This document shows, one piece after another, positions 1-7,405 of a stretch of 50,664 nucleotides of DNA. How positions within the stretch are numbered: the first letter of the stretch is position 1; each line of letters starts with the position of its first letter. The notes under the pieces are model-generated. The model saw nothing but the letters and a program-made list of their open reading frames with translations, had not been told where the DNA came from and did not search any database. The position numbers and the translations under genes are program-made. Where the stretch lies: contig QJZC01000007.1 of NCBI GenBank assembly GCA_003247575.1, positions 1-50,664 of the forward strand, written 5' to 3'. Source of the DNA: Pseudomonadota bacterium. Its GTDB lineage: Bacteria; Myxococcota_A; UBA9160; SZUA-336.

Positions 1-708
1 ACCAGCCACGATTGTGACGTCGTCAATCACCGCCTCGAGAACGAGCCCGGCGTCGAGCTACTTCGGGGTGAGCCAGTCTCACAGAACCCGCCAGAGAAGC
101 TGCGCGCGTGGGGGCGCAACCCGCGAGTTCTACAGCTCAGCGCCAAGGAGGATCTCGTATTGCAGTGCCGGGTCCAGGAACGCTGGACCCTCCCACGCGA
201 ACTGCTCTGCCTCGAACCTCCGGCGGACCGGCTGAATACAAAGGAGTGCCGCCTGATCGCGGAGTGACTAGCGAAGCGCTATATCCGCGCGGGCTTCCCC
301 TCAGCCTTCGACGAGCGCTGGCGAAGCAAGCTGAACAAGTGGATCAGGCTGCTACAGAAGCGGAGTGAGTGGATTCAGGGAGTCTACCTCCGACTGGACA
401 CTCTCGCCGAGCGCGGGATCGACGAGCCCTACCAATGCCATCTGATCGTAGCAGCGCCGCTCGATGCGAAGAGCAGACCTGACTGGGCACGCCAGCGGGC
501 GACCATCGAGCAAGAGGTGGAGTCCTTCTGGGAACAGTTCAATCCGTCCATTCAATGCGTAGGAGTGGAGGTCTCGGCCACGGACGACATCACGCTGGCT
601 GACATCGAACCCTACCAGCGCTTTGACGCGGACTGGGTCAGCTTCGAGGACGACACGCCCACGATCCCCATCGCGGCAGACCTGCGCTCCTCGAACGACG
701 GGCACTGA
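1..708 (+). pseudogene. Hypothetical protein, 5'-truncated by the window edge and interrupted by an in-frame TGA
   Basis: One reading frame is open from base 1 to the stop at 706-708 except for a TGA at 265-267. The upstream part reads HDCDVVN near its start and ends CRLIAE. The downstream part resumes with LAKRYIRAGFPSAF and runs on for about 146 residues. The sequence on both sides looks like ordinary soluble protein, and a Trp codon (TGG) at the stop would join them into one chain. I half-remember a family of uncharacterised proteins with a 'HDCD' start and a central 'W-x-A-x-RY' motif, so a TGG-to-TGA nonsense mutation is my preferred reading. No good start codon follows the TGA closely: the next in-frame ATG/GTG is the GTG near 514. 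Alternatives are two separate genes, a sequencing error, or recoding of TGA; I see no selenocysteine insertion hairpin. Function unknown. Confidence 0.5.
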
Positions 709-933
709 TCGCGGGCAGGCCTACCCGCGCCCGAAACGCCCATCGAGCACCAGAGCGGCCGCGCGCGCGTAGCAAGTCCGAATGGACAGGCACGGCCCGA
801 GGCCCCTGTGGAGACCTATTCCTGCCCAAAAATCGACCTGCCACCTGCTGGAAACCTACGGAGGCCCCGGCTCGACGCCACCGAGAACTCGCAGCAGCAG
901 GCCCATGAACTCCAATAAAACCAAGGAGTTCGG

Positions 934-1009
<76 letters not shown>

Positions 1010-1468
1010 ACGGAGGCCCTGGATCCCTTCGATGGGACGGGGCCTCGGCTCAGAGCCCGGGAGTATGGCGCGAGACGGGGCGCCCGACAACTCCTCTGCG
1101 CCAGTTTGGCCGGCCAGGCGCGCTAGGCAGCCAGGGACGGACTCTGAAGGCTCGAGCGCTCTGGAGCGCCAGAGGCGCGCGAGCGAGGTCGGCCGTCAAA
1201 CAACCGTGGAGGGGCCATGCGGCGAGGCTGGGCCGATCCGAGCGCGGACAAGGCAAGGCGAACCCGGGCGGCCCTCGGAGGTGATGGGGCGAGGCACAGG
1301 GGAGACGCCGTGGACGCACTGCCGCCCTCGGGAGCTCACAGCGCCACGTGAGCGAGGGCGGTCGGGGCGAACGCCCAGGGGCCCCGGGCAGGCACAAGGA
1401 ATTCCGAGCACGAGCATCAGCGCAAGCGCGGGGGCGGGCGGACCCGGGGGCTCCCCTGCCCTGCCGGT
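1010..1468. other. Gene-free GC-rich stretch upstream of the tRNA and the glycosyltransferase
   Basis: These 459 bases should hold the tRNA-Phe promoter (minus strand) and the promoter of the glycosyltransferase gene (plus strand). The open frames crossing it are rich in Arg, Pro, Ala and Gly, change frame often and lack ribosome binding sites, so I call none of them. I cannot point to a convincing promoter. Confidence 0.4.
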
Positions 1469-2518
1469 GTGCGGCTCGCGGCGCGTGATACACTTCGCGG
1501 CGCGGTGGTTGCGCGTGGTCCGATCGATGTCGTCATTCCCGTATACAACGCGCCCGCGGTGACGCGCGCGTGCATCGAGTCGTTGTACGCGCAGGTCGGT
1601 TCGCTGCTCGGGGAGGTGTATGTCCACGACAACGCCTCGGGGGACGAGACGCGCGAGATGCTCGATTCGCTGCAGTACCCGCGGCTTCGGGTGGTGCACG
1701 CTGCGAGGAATACGGGCTTCGGAGATGCGGTCAACCGAGGTGTGCGCGCTACGCGCTCGGACCCGGTGCTGGTGTTGAACTCGGACGTGCGCGCGGCAGA
1801 TGATTTCTTGTCGCCGCTCGCGCACGCACTCGAACGGCACGCGAGCCTCGCTGCACTCACGCCCGCCGGAAACAGCTTCGACAGCTACGATCTGGATCGC
1901 TACGCGGCGCGCGACGACTGCGTGGCTACCCACAACCTGTACGCCTACGCCTTCCTGATCCGGCGTAAGGCCTTCGAAACCGTCGGGGGCTTCGATCCGA
2001 GCTTCGGCCTGGGCTATTACGAAGACAGCGACCTGTCGCGGAAGCTGATCGCGCAGGGGTATTGGCTCGCGGTGCACCGTAGCTCGATCCTACACCACGA
2101 AGTGCATGGATCGTTCGAAGGCGTGACCGGCGCGCGCGAGCTGATGGCGAAGAACCGCTCGCTGTATTTCGCACGCTACCCTCGCGCTCGCCGGCGCATC
2201 CTTCTGCTCAGCATCGAAGAGCACGCACGCAGGCTTCCAGGCAACGCGCTCGAGGCCTGCGATGAAGCCCTCGCCGATGGCGCAGAGATCCACTGGCTGG
2301 CGCGCACAGCTCCCACGCACCTGCCTGCTCTCGGAATGCGCGGCGAGCGCCTGCGCATCGCGCGCACGATCCGAACCCTGGTGAAGCGCCGCCGAAAGCC
2401 GTTCGGACGCTACACCGACCTGTGGGCGGTCGATCCGGCCCCGACAGGACATCGGCTGATCGCCCACGTCGCGAAGCGGCTCGGCTTGGCGCAGCGGCGC
2501 TTCGATGGCGGTCACTGA
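1469..2518 (+). CDS. Family 2 glycosyltransferase
   Basis: A 349-residue GT-A-fold glycosyltransferase that should transfer a sugar from a nucleotide-sugar donor to a surface glycan or lipid-linked acceptor. Visible hallmarks are the N-terminal IDVVIPVYNAP at residues 19-29, the DNAS motif near 54-57, the metal/donor motif LNSD at 103-106 (the DxD equivalent), and GGFDPSFG followed by the acceptor-side YYEDSDLSRK at about 173-192. These match the rhamnosyltransferase-like branch of GT2. No membrane segment is visible, so it is probably cytosolic or peripheral. The first start is GTG 1469; GTG 1505, just before the first strand, is equally possible because neither has a clear ribosome binding site. 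The C-terminal 130 residues are basic and not obviously conserved. Donor and acceptor cannot be read from sequence, and no other glycan genes are adjacent. Confidence 0.85.
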   Translation: MRLAARDTLRGAVVARGPIDVVIPVYNAPAVTRACIESLYAQVGSLLGEVYVHDNASGDETREMLDSLQYPRLRVVHAARNTGFGDAVNRGVRATRSDPVLVLNSDVRAADDFLSPLAHALERHASLAALTPAGNSFDSYDLDRYAARDDCVATHNLYAYAFLIRRKAFETVGGFDPSFGLGYYEDSDLSRKLIAQGYWLAVHRSSILHHEVHGSFEGVTGARELMAKNRSLYFARYPRARRRILLLSIEEHARRLPGNALEACDEALADGAEIHWLARTAPTHLPALGMRGERLRIARTIRTLVKRRRKPFGRYTDLWAVDPAPTGHRLIAHVAKRLGLAQRRFDGGH

Positions 2519-2691
2519 GGCGGTCGGACCGACGGATCACGACCCCGGCGGACGAGCTGCCGGACGCCCACACCCTGGCTGCGGACGATCTGCGGGGAAA
2601 GCCGGCGCAGTCGAGTAAGGCTAGATCCGTTGGCTCCGGCCTACAATCCAGGAATGGGAGGACGCCTCGCCAACTGCTACTCTGGTCCTAT

Positions 2692-3465
2692 ATGACGACG
2701 TCGTCGCTCGCTCCTGTCCTGCTCGTCGCCATGCCCCAGCTGCAGGATCCGAACTTTCATCGCTCGGTGGTGCTCCTGGTCGAGCACTCCGCAGACGGTG
2801 CACTCGGGCTGGTGCTGAACCGCGAAGGCGACCTGCGACTCGCCGATCTGTGCAAGTCGCTCGAGATCCAATGGACCGGAGACCCCGAAGCCTCGACCGA
2901 CTGGGGCGGGCCGGTCGAGCCCAACAAGGGCTGGATGCTCTTCGCAGACGCACCGGGCGGTCTCGAACCGACAGCCATGTCACCGCAGGAAGCGGACCCT
3001 TCCTCTCCCACCCAGTCCACTCACCCAGAGCACACGAACGGAGACACGGCGGACGAGTGCGCTCCGCAGCCTTCCGCAGAAGAGTACGACGCGTCCTCGG
3101 AGTTGGTATTCGCAACAGACTCCGACACGGTCGATCGCGAGGCCTACGCCGAATCGCTGCTCGACGAAGAAGAAGACGACGAGGACGACGCGCAGGAGAT
3201 CCTGGACGGCGTCTACTTCGGGGTCACCCTGGATACCCTGCGGAACATCGCCGAGCACTCGAAGAACCGCTTTCGACTGTTCTTGGGCTACGCGGCCTGG
3301 GGCCCCGGCCAGCTCGAAAACGAGATGGCGCGGGGAGACTGGATCATCGCTCCGGCAGACGCAGGCTCGGTGTTCGACTGTCGGAACGAAGAGCTCTGGA
3401 ACCAGGTCATCAGCTCGCTGGGTGTCGATCCGACCCACTTGGTCTCCGCGACGGGTATCCACTGA
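2692..3465 (+). CDS. AlgH/YqgE (UPF0301) family protein with an acidic insertion
   Basis: 257 residues from ATG 2692. The family signatures are all present: LLVAMPQLQDPNFHRSVVLL at 10-29, GALGLVLN at 36-43, WGGPVEPNKG at 71-80 and AAWGPGQLENEMARGDW at 201-217. UPF0301 proteins are usually about 185-190 residues. The excess comes from residues about 88-170, a Ser/Thr/Pro-rich then strongly Asp/Glu-rich stretch (EEEDDEDDAQE) placed between the two conserved halves. The biochemical role of the family is not settled; Pseudomonas AlgH was named for an effect on alginate expression. No signal peptide is visible, so it is cytosolic. The reading frame is open further upstream, but those residues do not resemble the family and ATG 2692 fits its usual N-terminus. 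GC-rich hairpins follow the stop. Confidence 0.85.
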   Translation: MTTSSLAPVLLVAMPQLQDPNFHRSVVLLVEHSADGALGLVLNREGDLRLADLCKSLEIQWTGDPEASTDWGGPVEPNKGWMLFADAPGGLEPTAMSPQEADPSSPTQSTHPEHTNGDTADECAPQPSAEEYDASSELVFATDSDTVDREAYAESLLDEEEDDEDDAQEILDGVYFGVTLDTLRNIAEHSKNRFRLFLGYAAWGPGQLENEMARGDWIIAPADAGSVFDCRNEELWNQVISSLGVDPTHLVSATGIH

Positions 3466-3834
3466 AGCTGCGCGCGCACCTGAATGCGCGCGCAGGACCC
3501 GTGGGTCCACGCGGCCACCAGCTCCGGGCACCAGCTGGCCGGACAGCCAGTGCCTCTAACCACTGCAAACGGATCGCGGTGGCAAGCGATGCGCAAGCCT
3601 GCATGAAGCCCGACCTGCAGCGAGACCCGCTAGCGCGACTCGCGATCCGGCACGCGCGGACGCAAACCCGAAGCGCTAGCCCAGGCAGGGGAATGCCGCT
3701 GAACGCCTACCCCCGAACCGTGAATCCTGAGCTCTGCCGTCTCAGGGCTAAGCCCGAAGCCTGTACACCCTGAAGCTTCGATAGAAGCTCTCGCCAGGAA
3801 GGGCGACGGGTCAACTCACCCCGCCAGGTGGCCG
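3466..3834. other. Gene-free stretch with hairpins after the AlgH gene
   Basis: Immediately after the stop, two copies of the palindrome TGCGCGCGCA (3469-3478 and 3485-3494) can pair with each other. They are followed by GGACCC-GT-GGGTCC at 3495-3508. Together they could slow or end transcription, but there is no T-run. The remaining 320 bases contain no convincing frame and no promoter I would defend; the promoter of the next gene presumably lies within it. Confidence 0.4.
3469..3508 (+). terminator. Two adjacent GC-rich hairpins downstream of the AlgH gene
   Basis: Arms at 3469-3478 and 3485-3494 pair perfectly across a 6-base loop, and a second 6-bp hairpin occupies 3495-3508. There is no U-tract, so this is a possible factor-assisted terminator or a processing structure rather than a classical intrinsic terminator. 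Confidence 0.35.
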
Positions 3835-4830
3835 ATGCCTTGCAAAAGGACGATGCAGCCGCCCGACGACACTCTGGACTCGACCGATCTCGAGTCTGAT
3901 CCCCACCTGCGACCCTGCGTACTGGTCGCACTCGCGGACGTGGAGGAACGCGAGCTCGCGCGCGGTTGGCTCGCGGAGGGCTATCACGTCGAGACCGCCT
4001 GCGACGGACTCGAAGCCCTCTCGCACACGTGCACGCACCTGCCGTCTGCACTGCTGATCGAGCCCGAGCTGCCCAATGCAAGCGGCTACTCGGTGATCCG
4101 AGCGCTTCGCTCAGCAGGCGTCTTCACCCCGGTGCTCGTCGCCGTGCAACATCGGGCGCGGGCCGTCGATCGCATCCGACCTCTTATCCTTGGCGCCACC
4201 GACGCGATCTCGAAACCGCTGAATCGCTTCGAGCTCTGCCACCGCATTCAGTCGATGGTGCAGCTGGGACGCGGCGAGCGCCTCCCCGAGCTGCGCGAGG
4301 CAGAGCTACTCTTCCTAGCCGAGACGAACTCGCACGTGGTCGCACCGCAGAGCTTCCTGGAGCAGTGCGGACGCGCACTGCGCATCGGCACGCGCTTCGG
4401 CTTCGAATCTACATTGGTTAGCCTCGAGACGCGTAGCACGGGAACGCTCGAGGCGGCCTCCGACGTGGCCGAGAAGGCGCTCCGCATCGAAGACTCGTTC
4501 TGCATCGTGGGGCCGCACCGCGGCGTGGTGCTACTGATCGGATCGCGTCCGCGCGAAGCCCGCACAGTCGTGCGACGCCTGCACGCGGACCTGGTGCAGC
4601 ACGTCCAGAAGGCGGAGACCTCGCACACCGAAGCCCCCCACCCCCCAGAGACGCCCGAACCCGAGCCCCTCGATCTCGGCTGGTACGCGCATCCCTTGGC
4701 GCAAGCGTACGAGCTGCTGAGCGCCCGGCTAGAGCCCGACTGGGAGGAGCTGTTCCAAGATCTGCAGTGGATGCGCCCAGCGCGGGTAGGCAGCCTGCGC
4801 CACCGACTGCGGCTCTTGCGCGGCTCCTAG
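3835..4830 (+). CDS. Degenerate response-regulator receiver protein with a GGDEF-like C-terminal region
   Basis: 331 residues. Residues about 26-143 follow the receiver-domain pattern: a first strand CVLVALADVEE with an acidic residue, then ACDGLEAL, LLIEPELPNASGY, and the conserved SKP lysine at 127. The phospho-acceptor position is Glu76 (IEPELP) where Asp is expected, so normal phosphorylation is unlikely and the domain may be fixed in one state. The middle region (about 160-265), with ADVAEKALRIEDSF-type and VVLLIG segments, recalls the fold of a diguanylate cyclase domain, but no GGDEF signature or active-site residues are present. A Pro/Glu-rich linker (PHPPETPEPEPL) leads to a short C-terminal helical part. 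ATG 3835 follows AGGTGG; ATG 3853 is an alternative. It is probably a catalytically dead signalling adaptor. Its partner is unknown. Confidence 0.6.
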   Translation: MPCKRTMQPPDDTLDSTDLESDPHLRPCVLVALADVEERELARGWLAEGYHVETACDGLEALSHTCTHLPSALLIEPELPNASGYSVIRALRSAGVFTPVLVAVQHRARAVDRIRPLILGATDAISKPLNRFELCHRIQSMVQLGRGERLPELREAELLFLAETNSHVVAPQSFLEQCGRALRIGTRFGFESTLVSLETRSTGTLEAASDVAEKALRIEDSFCIVGPHRGVVLLIGSRPREARTVVRRLHADLVQHVQKAETSHTEAPHPPETPEPEPLDLGWYAHPLAQAYELLSARLEPDWEELFQDLQWMRPARVGSLRHRLRLLRGS

Positions 4831-4967
4831 CCGATGCAGCCGATGCGCTGGCGGTTAACCACTTTTTAAGCATCGCATTAGCATGAATCGCCGTCAGAGC
4901 GCGTCTCATCGAAGGCCCGCCGCAGGAGGTCTGGGACCCCCATGGTAGAGTGTGCCGCCGGCGGCGC

Positions 4968-5064
4968 TCGCCAGCTCGGCTGCCGGGTTCGCCAGCTCAG
5001 CTGTAGGCGATTCACCAGCTCGACTCTCACCGCGAGTCTCACCGGCTGGGCTGTAAGGAAGGAG
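4968..5064 (+). repeat. Four imperfect tandem repeats (20-27 bp) in front of the DUF945 gene
   Basis: The unit begins with a variant of TCRCCAGCTCGGCTG and recurs at about 4968, 4988, 5011 and 5038. The last copy runs into the GGAAGGAG ribosome binding site of the next gene. Copies differ in length and in about a quarter of positions. The units contain CAGCTC/AGCTG self-complementarity, so the leader could form alternating hairpins. Confidence 0.5.
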
Positions 5065-5072
5065 CCAGAGGG

Positions 5073-6449
5073 ATGCGCAAGCTGATCATCGGTCTGTTGT
5101 TCGTGATCGTCGCAGCCGTGGCACTCGCGCCGGTCGCCGGCGGCGTGCTGACGGAGCGCGAGTACCAGAGTGCGGCGCAAAGGGTCGGGGCCTTCTCGCC
5201 GCTGCCGGGTGTACGCGTCGTGCTCGATGGCTCGCTGTTCGAACGCGGATTGCTGAGCTCGAAGGCCTGGACCACGGTCCAGCTCCCCGGAGACGCGGGC
5301 CGCATCGTGCTGCTCCACACCATCCACCACGGCCCGTTCTCGTACACCCACCCCGAAGTGGGGCTCGCACTGGGAGTGATCGAATCCCAGGTCGACCCAG
5401 CACGGCTCCCTGAAGGACAAGAGAGCCCGATCCGCATCAAGACCACGGTGGGACTCGACGGCGACATGCACATTCAGCTCGAAGGGGCTCCGACCGAGAC
5501 CGAAGAGTTCACGTTCGCGGGAGCGCAGGCCGACCTTCGGCTGAGCGCCGAGACCCAAGCGTTTACGGGAAGCTTCGAGATCGCGGGCTTCGAGTCCGCG
5601 GAGAAGGTCGAGCCCCGCCTGAAGATCGACCGCTCGCTGCTCGAGCTCGATCTACGCGGAAGCGACGTCGGGATTCCCCTCGGAACCATCCGCTATTCGG
5701 CATCGGGCCTCGAGCTGACCCGCGAGGGGCGCACGGGGCGGCTCAAGGATCTGGTGCTCGACCACAAGGGCGAACTCGACCCGGCGGGCGAGCAGATCAC
5801 CGGAGAGCTCCGCATCGAGTTCGCCGAGCTGGACCTACCGGATCGCAGCTGCCAGCAGGGACAGTTTCAGCTCGAAGCGCGCAACATCGATGCGGAAGCC
5901 GTCGCGACCGTCCAGGAGCAGCGCCGAGCGGGCGTCTCGAACGCCCAACTGCAGCGCGCGATTCAGGACGTCCTGCCGCGCCTGCTCGGCGCGGGTCCGG
6001 AGCTCGAGCTGACGCGCGCCCAGTTCGTAACGGAGGATGGCCCCGTAGACCTCTACGCCAAGCTCAGTGGCCGCCCCGAGATGGCCAATCTGCCGGTCTC
6101 GAACGGGCTCGGAGCTCTGGCCTTGTTCAACCTGGACGCCCGCGCGGACATGAGTCCTGGGCACTTCTCGACTGTGAGCCTCGCCATGGCTCAGACCCAG
6201 TCGCAGCTGATCGGGGCCGAGGTGGAGCAGACCCCGGAGACCCTGCGCGTGCTCGCGGACACGATCACGCAAACCCTGCTGAGCGAGGGCTACCTGACGG
6301 CATCCGACGATTCAGGGAGCGTCCGCTACCGCACCAACCTCGCCTTTCGCAATGGCACGATCCTGGTGAACGATCGACCCGTCAATCCGATGAGCTTGCT
6401 CTCTCCCGGCGTCGCCGCGCGCACAGCGGGAGGCGGAAGCTCCGAGTAG
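5073..6449 (+). CDS. DUF945 (YdgA-like) family exported protein
   Basis: 458 residues with one N-terminal hydrophobic segment (about 4-24: LIIGLLFVIVAAVALAPVAG), which reads as a signal anchor, so the bulk should sit in the periplasm attached to the inner membrane. The N-terminal organisation matches the DUF945/YdgA family: a start helix, a YQSAAQRVGAF-like segment, then SLFERGLLSSKA preceding a long series of beta-type strands. Length is close to the family norm (about 450-500). The function of the family is not established. ATG 5073 is preceded by GGAAGGAG at 8-nt spacing, a strong site. The coding region ends 28 bp from the stop of the convergent hemerythrin-like gene. Confidence 0.75.
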   Translation: MRKLIIGLLFVIVAAVALAPVAGGVLTEREYQSAAQRVGAFSPLPGVRVVLDGSLFERGLLSSKAWTTVQLPGDAGRIVLLHTIHHGPFSYTHPEVGLALGVIESQVDPARLPEGQESPIRIKTTVGLDGDMHIQLEGAPTETEEFTFAGAQADLRLSAETQAFTGSFEIAGFESAEKVEPRLKIDRSLLELDLRGSDVGIPLGTIRYSASGLELTREGRTGRLKDLVLDHKGELDPAGEQITGELRIEFAELDLPDRSCQQGQFQLEARNIDAEAVATVQEQRRAGVSNAQLQRAIQDVLPRLLGAGPELELTRAQFVTEDGPVDLYAKLSGRPEMANLPVSNGLGALALFNLDARADMSPGHFSTVSLAMAQTQSQLIGAEVEQTPETLRVLADTITQTLLSEGYLTASDDSGSVRYRTNLAFRNGTILVNDRPVNPMSLLSPGVAARTAGGGSSE

Positions 6450-6477
6450 CGCGCGCGGGCAGCCGCGCTCCGCGTGG

Positions 6478-6960
6478 CTAGCGGGGGCCCAGGTCGCGGG
6501 CGATGGCGAGCCCGCCCTGCAACCCTTCGTCGCTCAGCATCATGCGCTCCTCGTCCTCCATGTCGTCGCGCAGGCGAATCAGGAAGCCGAGCAGCAGCAT
6601 GCACAGCAGATGCGAATCCTCATGTCGATCGCGCAGGCGAGACTCGACCACACCGACTTGAGACAGCTGCAGGTCGTGATCCGCCTCGAGCACCGCCACA
6701 CGCTCTTCGCCCCAGGAATCGGCGTTGAGCAGCGCGGGCCGCAGCATGTCGGTCTCATAGGTCATGTGCCTGCGGAACGCGCCGCACATCTCGAGCCCCA
6801 TGGCTCGCAGCGGCTCCACGTCAGGATCCTTCTTGAGCAGAAGCCGAGTGGCCAAGAGCTCGATGCGGTCGAATCCCTTCCGCAAGCGCTCGTGATCCTC
6901 GAGAATGCGGGCACGGATCTCACTGGGGTCAGCCAGGAGATCGGATCTCGTAGCACTCAT
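6478..6960 (-). CDS. Hemerythrin-like HHE-domain protein
   Basis: 160 residues, a four-helix bundle expected to bind a di-iron centre and O2, NO or a related ligand. Candidate metal ligands follow the HHE spacing: His23 (EDHERLRKGF), His65 and Glu69 (RRHMTYETDMLRP) and His95 (LEADHDLQ). The later half has further acidic residues (DDMEDEERMM), although a final His pair is less clear. I chose ATG 6960 because AAGGAG lies 5 nt upstream; an extended frame to 6984 lacks such a site. No membrane segments or fused signalling domain. It is divergent from the phosphotransferase/kinase fusion. Oxygen or redox sensing is plausible in a genome with a hydrogenase, but no direct link to the operon is visible. 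Confidence 0.75.
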   Translation of the reverse strand: MSATRSDLLADPSEIRARILEDHERLRKGFDRIELLATRLLLKKDPDVEPLRAMGLEMCGAFRRHMTYETDMLRPALLNADSWGEERVAVLEADHDLQLSQVGVVESRLRDRHEDSHLLCMLLLGFLIRLRDDMEDEERMMLSDEGLQGGLAIARDLGPR

Positions 6961-7060
6961 GACTCTCCTTTCCGCATGATGCACACTCGACGAAGCGACG
7001 CTCGAACTCCGGGGTCAACCCCACGGGTGTCGTCGCTCGCGAGCCGCACATGCAGCCCAC
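6929..7060 (-). CDS. Possible small zinc-ribbon protein overlapping the hemerythrin-like gene
   Basis: A 43-residue frame beginning with GTG 7060 and reading VGCMCGSRATT, then VECASCGKESHEC. It has CxC and CxxC pairs about 20 residues apart, the arrangement of a small zinc ribbon. Its end overlaps the first 32 bases of the hemerythrin-like gene in another frame and covers that gene's ribosome binding site, so translation would be coupled. The frame also extends upstream to 7150. There is no strong ribosome binding site, only GAGAAG close to the start, so this is tentative. Confidence 0.35.
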   Translation of the reverse strand: MGCMCGSRATTPVGLTPEFERRFVECASCGKESHECYEIRSPG

Positions 7061-7405
7061 GCGCTTCTCGCGCGTGCTCGGTCGCGCACCTGAGTCTCGG
7101 TCAAGCACGCTTCGTACCAACGTCGCCAGGCCACTCGCATTCCGCCTCACACAAGCGGGCTGGATCTTGCAGTACCCGGCCGCGCTAGCCTAGCCTGGCC
7201 AACAGCCTCACCAGCCCAGAATGTCTCGGTGCGTCGCGCCACAGCCAGCGCAGACTGTGCCAGAACGACTCAAGAGCAAAGGACCCATGAGACGCTCCGA
7301 GAGATGCTCCGGGAACGGAATCGGCACGAACCGACAGGGAGTCCCGCCCTACGACAGCTCTGCATGGAGCCGTACGACCGTTCGCCACACGGCGGAGCTG
7401 CCGGC
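7061..7405. other. Divergent intergenic region
   Basis: About 345 bases between the minus-strand hemerythrin/zinc-ribbon genes and the plus-strand phosphotransferase/kinase fusion. It must contain two divergent promoters. I see no operator-like palindrome or clear -10/-35 pair. The in-frame upstream extension of the fusion gene (7229-7405) does not look like protein. Confidence 0.4.

Noticed and set aside
265..267. Selenocysteine codon
   Set aside because: No SECIS-like hairpin visible after the TGA, and Trp fits better at that place; no selenoprotein genes in the window.
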